Assembly: GCA_028571685.1 (NCBI GenBank)
Contig: CM053141.1
Span: 52,946,333 to 53,010,332 of the forward strand
Direction: 5' to 3'
Source of the DNA: Heterohyrax brucei
Lineage: Eukaryota > Chordata > Mammalia > Hyracoidea > Procaviidae
DNA: 64,000 nucleotides
Part shown: positions 59,390 through 64,000 of the stretch, piece by piece
Layout: each line of letters starts with the position of its first letter
Numbering within the stretch: position 1 is the stretch's first letter
The notes under the pieces: generated by a model
The model's input: the letters and a program-made list of their open reading frames with translations, nothing else
What the model was told of the DNA's origin: nothing
Databases searched by the model: none
Made by a program: the position numbers and the translations under genes

Positions 59390-59705
59390 ACTTGTGCTTA
59401 AGATCCTTCAATAGCATTTCGTCATCTACAGATAAAGATTTAACTCTTTAGTTCACATACCTTGCCCTTTATGATTTTGGAGTTATGAAATACTTGGAAT
59501 TTTCAAAAGGAGCCACACTTTTTCTTGTGCATGTTGGTCCTTCCACTTAGAATACCTTTATGCTCCTCGTTTGCCTAAAAAATTTTCTTCTTTAGTTGTT
59601 AACTCAAATGTTACCATTTTAAGAAGTTTTGCCGGGTAACCAGTTAAAGCTAAATTCTTCTGATGTAGAAGCATTTTGTTCATCCTCTTAAGATATTTAT
59701 TTCAT
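59390..59705 (-). repeat. L2 LINE relic
   Basis: Resembles the 3' part of L2: TCCTTCAATAGCATTTCG, TTAACTCTTTAGTTCAC, CTTGCCCTTTATGATTTTGG, TTAACTCAAATGTTACCATT. Confidence 0.6.
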
Positions 59706-59850
59706 TGCCATACTTATTTATTCATATGTCTGTCATCATAAAGTCCCAGATTTCATAAGGCATTTATTAATATTTATGTCTATAATATTTATCAAAGTTT
59801 CTGACAGTATCTACATCACCAGCAATAACAACAGCAATAGCAATAATGGA

Positions 59851-59888
59851 GCCAAGCCAAGTGCCGTCAAGTCGGGTCCGACTCATGG
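59851..59888 (-). mobile_element. Short RTE/AfroSINE 3'-end fragment
   Basis: GCCAAGCCAAGTGCCGTCAA followed by GTCGGGTCCGACTCATGG, slightly longer than the other short copies (about 38 bp). Confidence 0.8.
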
Positions 59889-59928
59889 AAGCCATTGTTT
59901 ATTAAAAACTTGTTATATGCTCTGTCAT

Positions 59929-60010
59929 GGAGTGGTTAAGTGCTTGGCTACTAACCAAAAGATCAGTGCTATGAACCTACAAGCTGCTCTTCAGGGGAAA
60001 GATGTGGAGT
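59929..60010 (+). mobile_element. AfroSINE, head only
   Basis: GGAGTGGTTAAGTGCTTGGC, CTACTAACCAAAAGATCAG, ending at GGGGAAAGATGTGGAGTAC; the 3' part is absent. Confidence 0.75.
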
Positions 60011-60124
60011 ACATTTGACTGATGATAAGATGTACAAAATTTACAGAAACAACAGATGGTTCTAAGTGCAGTTGGTCATAACTTGGATGTTTATTAGTTT
60101 GGGGACTATCTGTATGTGTTTGAT

Positions 60125-60290
60125 TCTTGACTGCTGCTTCCACAAAGGCAGTCCTTCAGTTCAATATCTTCTCTGTTTATCATGATATTGCTTATTGGTC
60201 CAATTGTGAGGATTTTTGTTTTCTCATGTTGAGGTATACTCCATACTGAAGGCTGTAGTAGTCTTTGATCTACATCAGTAGTTTAGTCGT
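60125..60290 (-). mobile_element. RTE fragment
   Basis: TTCTTGACTGCTGCTTCCAC, then TGTTTATCATGATATTGC, TTATTGGTCCAATTGTGAGG and ACTCCATACTGAAGGCTGT. It overlaps in content with the end of the 60560-61137 copy, so it is a separate insertion or a duplication. Confidence 0.75.
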
Positions 60291-60514
60291 CTAATGTTGC
60301 TATAACAGAGATACCACAAGTGAATGGCTTTAACACTGTTATAATTGAGACACAGTTGTGCTGAATATGCAATTCTTGGCTTGTTTTTTCTTCCTTCAAG
60401 GCTTTGTATATGTTATCCATTGCCTACTTGCCTGCATGTTTCTGCTCAGTAGTCCTAGCTTAGTCTTGTTGAATCTCCTTTCTAGATTATTTTTCATTTA
60501 TACCTGTTGTTGAT

Positions 60515-60556
60515 GTTAAGTGCTAAGTTAAGTCGGTTAAGTGCTAAGTTAAGTTG
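60515..60556. repeat. 21-bp tandem duplication
   Basis: GTTAAGTGCTAAGTTAAGT(C/T)G occurs twice directly, at the 3' edge of the RTE fragment that follows. Confidence 0.85.
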
Positions 60557-61137
60557 GTTCCAATTCACAGTGACCCTAGGAACAACAGAACGAAACACTT
60601 TCCAGTCCTGAATCATGGCTATAATCGTTCTTATACTTAAGCCCATTGTTGTAGTCACTGTGTCAATCCATCCTGTTGAGGATCTTCCTCTTTTTTGCTG
60701 ACTTTTTACTATACCTAACATGGTGTCCTTCAGCAGTGACTGATCTCTCCTGATAACATGTCCAAAGTATGTAAGACACAGTCTTGCCATCTTTGCTTCC
60801 ATGGAGACCTCTGGCTATACTTCTTCCAGGATACATCTGTTTGTTCTTTAGGCAGTCCATGTTACATTCCACATTCTTCAACAACACCACAATTCAAAGG
60901 CATTGATTCCTCTTCTGTCTTACTTATTCATTATCCATATTTCACATATGTATGATGTGACTGAAAATACCATGGCTTGGGTCAGGCATACTTCAGTCTT
61001 CAAGATTACATCTGTACTTTACAACACTTTAGAGAGGTCTTTTGCAGTAGATTTTCTCAATGCACTGCCCTCTTTTGATTTCTTGACTGCTGTTTCATGG
61101 GTGTTGATTGTAAATCCAAGAAGAATGAAATTCTTTT
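60557..61137 (-). mobile_element. RTE-type LINE fragment (3' part)
   Basis: Antisense copy whose minus-strand reading keeps an RTE C-terminal segment (LTYFGHVIRRDQSLLKDTM, then SSTGWIDTV), corresponding to the family's 'GH..R..........G...G.R.....W.D'. It ends where the L1 3' end begins. Confidence 0.88.
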
Positions 61138-62097
61138 TTCTTTTTAAATTATGATTAAGTGAAAGTATGCAGTCCAAATCAATTCTCTTTATGCCCACCT
61201 TCAGCTCCTTCTGCTCTCTTTGCCCGGTGACAGAACACTCCTTGTTTTAATTCTATACTTGTCATATCCACCCAATAATCTTCTGTCCCCTCCTTCCCAC
61301 CATCCTATGTCCCATCTAGAACAAGACCAGTAGGACAGCACCCTGTAAATGCACAGAACCATAAAACACACAAACCACATTGACACATTGTGTCCCCAAG
61401 TCAAGTCCATTTCTGTCCAAAGAGTTGACCTCAGTACTGTTTTCTCAGCATGGCAGCAACAGGTTTAGGGGCCATGCTCCCAGGGGATCCCTTAAGCCGT
61501 CAGACTATCACTTGTCTTTGGGTAGAGTTTTTGAGTTGCACTGTTCTTTTTCTCAAGTTGCCATAGGGACTCAACATTGTGTGCTCCATCATAGCTGTCT
61601 GGTGGTGGCTGAGCACCATCTGGTTCTTCTGGTCACATGTTGATACAGTCTCCCATTCACATGGGTCCTTCTGTCTCCTGGGTTTTTCTTCTTGCTTTTG
61701 TTGTTTTCAATCATCATCTGTTCCAGATGGATTGTGACCAATTGGTGTACCTCAGATGACAGCTTGCTAGTTGTTAAAATCCCAGATGCTACTCATTAAC
61801 ATGTGGTGCAAAAGACTCTCTTCACGATGGGCTGGTTATACCAGTTGGCCTCAATGCCCCCCAAGTGCATGGTTTCCAGACCCCGACCCTACTACTCTAT
61901 CCTTACCATATTGGATTGAGATTAGAAGAGTTTTCAGTTTATGATAAAGTCCAGCCAACTTTATCTACTGTGTGCTGTCACTGCTTTCACCTAAACAAAT
62001 TTCTGTCAACTAATCTATGACCAACTCTCTTGCTCCCTCCCCTCCCTGGTAGCCATCAAAGAATCTTTTCTTCTGTGTGTAGTCCATTTTTAAGTCC

Positions 62098-64000
62098 TTA
62101 TAGTAGGGGTCTCATACAATATTTGTCCTTTTGCTGCTGACTGATTTCACTCAGCAGAATGTCTTCCAGCTGAAACAAGGCTATAAGATGCTTCCTAAAA
62201 TCATCATCATTCTTTGTCATTGCATAGTGGTCCACTGAGTATATGTACCACAGTTTATCTGTTTTGTGCTGGTGGGCATCTGGGCTGGTTCCATCTTTTT
62301 GCTGTTGTGGACTGTGCTGCAGTGAACATTTGTGTGTATTCATCTGTTTGTGTGACAGCCTTGATTTTTTTAGAATATGTTCGGAGCAGTGCAATTACTG
62401 GATCAAATGGTACATCTATATCCAGGTTTTTAAGGAAGAGCCAAATTGCTTTCTATAGGGGTTGTGCTATTTTGTAATTCTACCAGCAGTGTACGAGAGT
62501 TACGATCTCTCCACAGACTCTCCGGTATCTGTTATTTTTTTCTTGGATCATGGCCAAGCTTGTTGGGGTGAGATGGTATCCTGTTGTTGTTTTGATTTGA
62601 ATTTCTCTGATAGCTAATGATAGTATTTCCTCATGAGTCTTTTGGCTGCCTACATGTCCTCTTTGGTGAAGTGTCTGTCCATTTCTTTGCCCATCACTTC
62701 ACTGGGTTATTTACCTTTTTCTTGTTGGCATTTGACAGTACCTTGTAAACTGTGGAAATACGACATTGGTCTGACAGCCAAGCCAAGTGCCGTCGAGTTG
62801 TAGTTGCCAAATATTTTTCCCATTCTATGGTAGTCTTTTAACTCTTTTGGTAAAGTCTTTGGATGAGCAAAAGTGTTTGATTTTTAGTACTTCCCATTTA
62901 TCTATTTTCTCTTCTACTGGTCATGCTTTGTCAGATTTTGAAGTCTGTCTAAGTGGTGCATTAGAACTTCCATTGTTGATCCCATTTTTCTTACATGATT
63001 TTTATCGTTTTAGATTTGGTATTTAGGTCTTTGATCCAATATGAGTTAGTTTTTGTGCAAGGTGTGAGACAGGGGTCTTGTTTCAATTTTTTTGCAGGTG
63101 GATATCCAATTTTGCCAGCACCGTTAGAGACTGTTTACCCCAGTTTACAATCTTAAGGCCTTTGTTAAATATCAGCTTTTCGTAGGAGGATGGTGGCATC
63201 TCTGGGGTCTCAGCTCTGTTCCTTTGGTGTATATGTCTCTTTTTGTACCAGTACCAGGTTGTTTTGACCACTGTGGCAGTGTAATGAGTTCTGAAGTCAG
63301 GTAGTATGAAGCCTCTCACTGTTGTCCTCTTCTTCAGTAGTACTTTGCTTATCAGAGGTTTCTTCACTTTCCAAGTAATGTTAGTGATTTGTTTCTCCAT
63401 CTCATTAGAAAATGCCACTGGAATTTGTATTGGGGTTACATTGTATATGTAGACCACTTTGCATAAAATAGACATTTTCACAGTGTTAAATCTTCCTATC
63501 CATGAACAGATAGGTTTCTTCATTTATGTAAGTCTCTTGGTTTCTTGGAATAAGATCTTGTAGTTCTCTCTGTATAGGTCTCTTGTTTCTCTAGTTATAT
63601 TTATTCCTACATATGTTATCTTTTGGGGGGGCTATAGTAAACAGTATTGATTTGGTGATTTCTTCTTTGATGTTTTCTTTGTTGGTATAAAGGAATTCAT
63701 ATTTACTTATGTTTATCTTATATCCTAATACTTTGCTGAATTCTTCTATTAGTTCCAGTAGTTTACTTATGGATTCTTTAGGATTATCTGCATATACAGT
63801 CATACCATCTGCAAACAGAGAGACTTCTTTGCTGATACAGATGCCTTTTATTTCTTTGTCTTGTCTGATTGCTCTGACTAGAACCTCTACTACAATGTTA
63901 AATAGAAGTAGTGAGAGTGGGCATCCTTGTCTAGTTCCCATTCTCAAGGGGAAATCTTTCAGTCTATCTCTACTCAGGATGATGTAGGTGACTGGCTTTA
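62098..64000 (-). pseudogene. L1 ORF2p, decayed, partial
   Basis: Pieces of ORF2 in several frames: the reverse-transcriptase core near 63600-63947 ([20 protein letters not shown] and a FADGM block where FADD is normal), the part after the core at 63083-63523 (SWIGRFNTVKMSI, RAETPEMPPSSYEKLIFNKG), and the C-terminus at 62098-62394 ([29 protein letters not shown]). One catalytic aspartate is replaced by glycine and frames are broken; not functional. Confidence 0.88.
62776..62798 (-). mobile_element. Ultra-short RTE/AfroSINE 3'-end fragment inside L1 ORF2
   Basis: GCCAAGCCAAGTGCCGTCGA lies between TCTGACA and TAGTTGCCAAA. The same L1 position at about 35529-35546 is continuous without it, so it is a real insertion of about 22-25 bp. 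Confidence 0.85.

Larger units (their letters stand above)
61138..64000 (-). mobile_element. L1 element, decayed, continues past the window
   Basis: Antisense L1: 3' UTR at about 61138-62097, then ORF2 from 62098 onward to the right edge, colinear with the L1 at 33833-36432. Many substitutions, stops and shifts show it is much older. Confidence 0.9.

Overview
The window is mammalian nuclear DNA, most likely from an afrotherian of the elephant, sirenian or hyrax group. It carries one complete, multi-exon copy of the LIM-homeodomain gene ISL1 on the + strand (coding exons between 8461 and 18465). The lineage call rests on the interspersed repeats: many copies of a tRNA-type SINE with the AfroSINE signature (reads such as 'gtggttaagtgct' and 'gactcgacggcag'), an RTE-type LINE whose 3' end shares the SINE's terminal motif, and lineage-type L1s. 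This is recognition by eye, not a database match.

Layout. 1-7540: AT-rich, repeat-poor sequence upstream of ISL1 with no supportable gene. 7540-8460: CpG-rich promoter and 5' UTR with two CCAAT boxes and a CRE-like site. 8461-18465: six coding exons that join to a 349-codon frame with every splice site canonical; the 3' UTR runs to about 19600. 19600-26570: repeat-poor flank with a small orphan CpG-rich island (23930-24560) and AT-rich patches that look like candidate regulatory DNA. From about 26570 to the right end the sequence changes abruptly to dense retroposons: AfroSINEs, RTE fragments (often in inverted pairs), MIR/L2 relics, LTR-like repeats and two minus-strand L1s, the second running off the window end.

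The most striking insertion is a young endogenous retrovirus on the minus strand (36433-41992). It has 303-bp LTRs differing at one base, a lysine-type primer site, a polypurine tract, a betaretrovirus-like gag, an RNase H/integrase part of pol, and an env broken by two frameshifts with an open transmembrane half. A large internal deletion removes nucleocapsid, protease and most of reverse transcriptase. An 85-bp tandem duplication covers the gag start codon. The two flanks do not share a target duplication: the left flank is L1 ORF2 and the right flank is a MIR-like sequence. The locus is therefore probably a recombinant or rearranged provirus rather than a simple insertion.

Only ISL1 looks like a working host gene. 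Everything else is mobile-element-derived or non-coding, and I found no tRNA, rRNA or CRISPR features.
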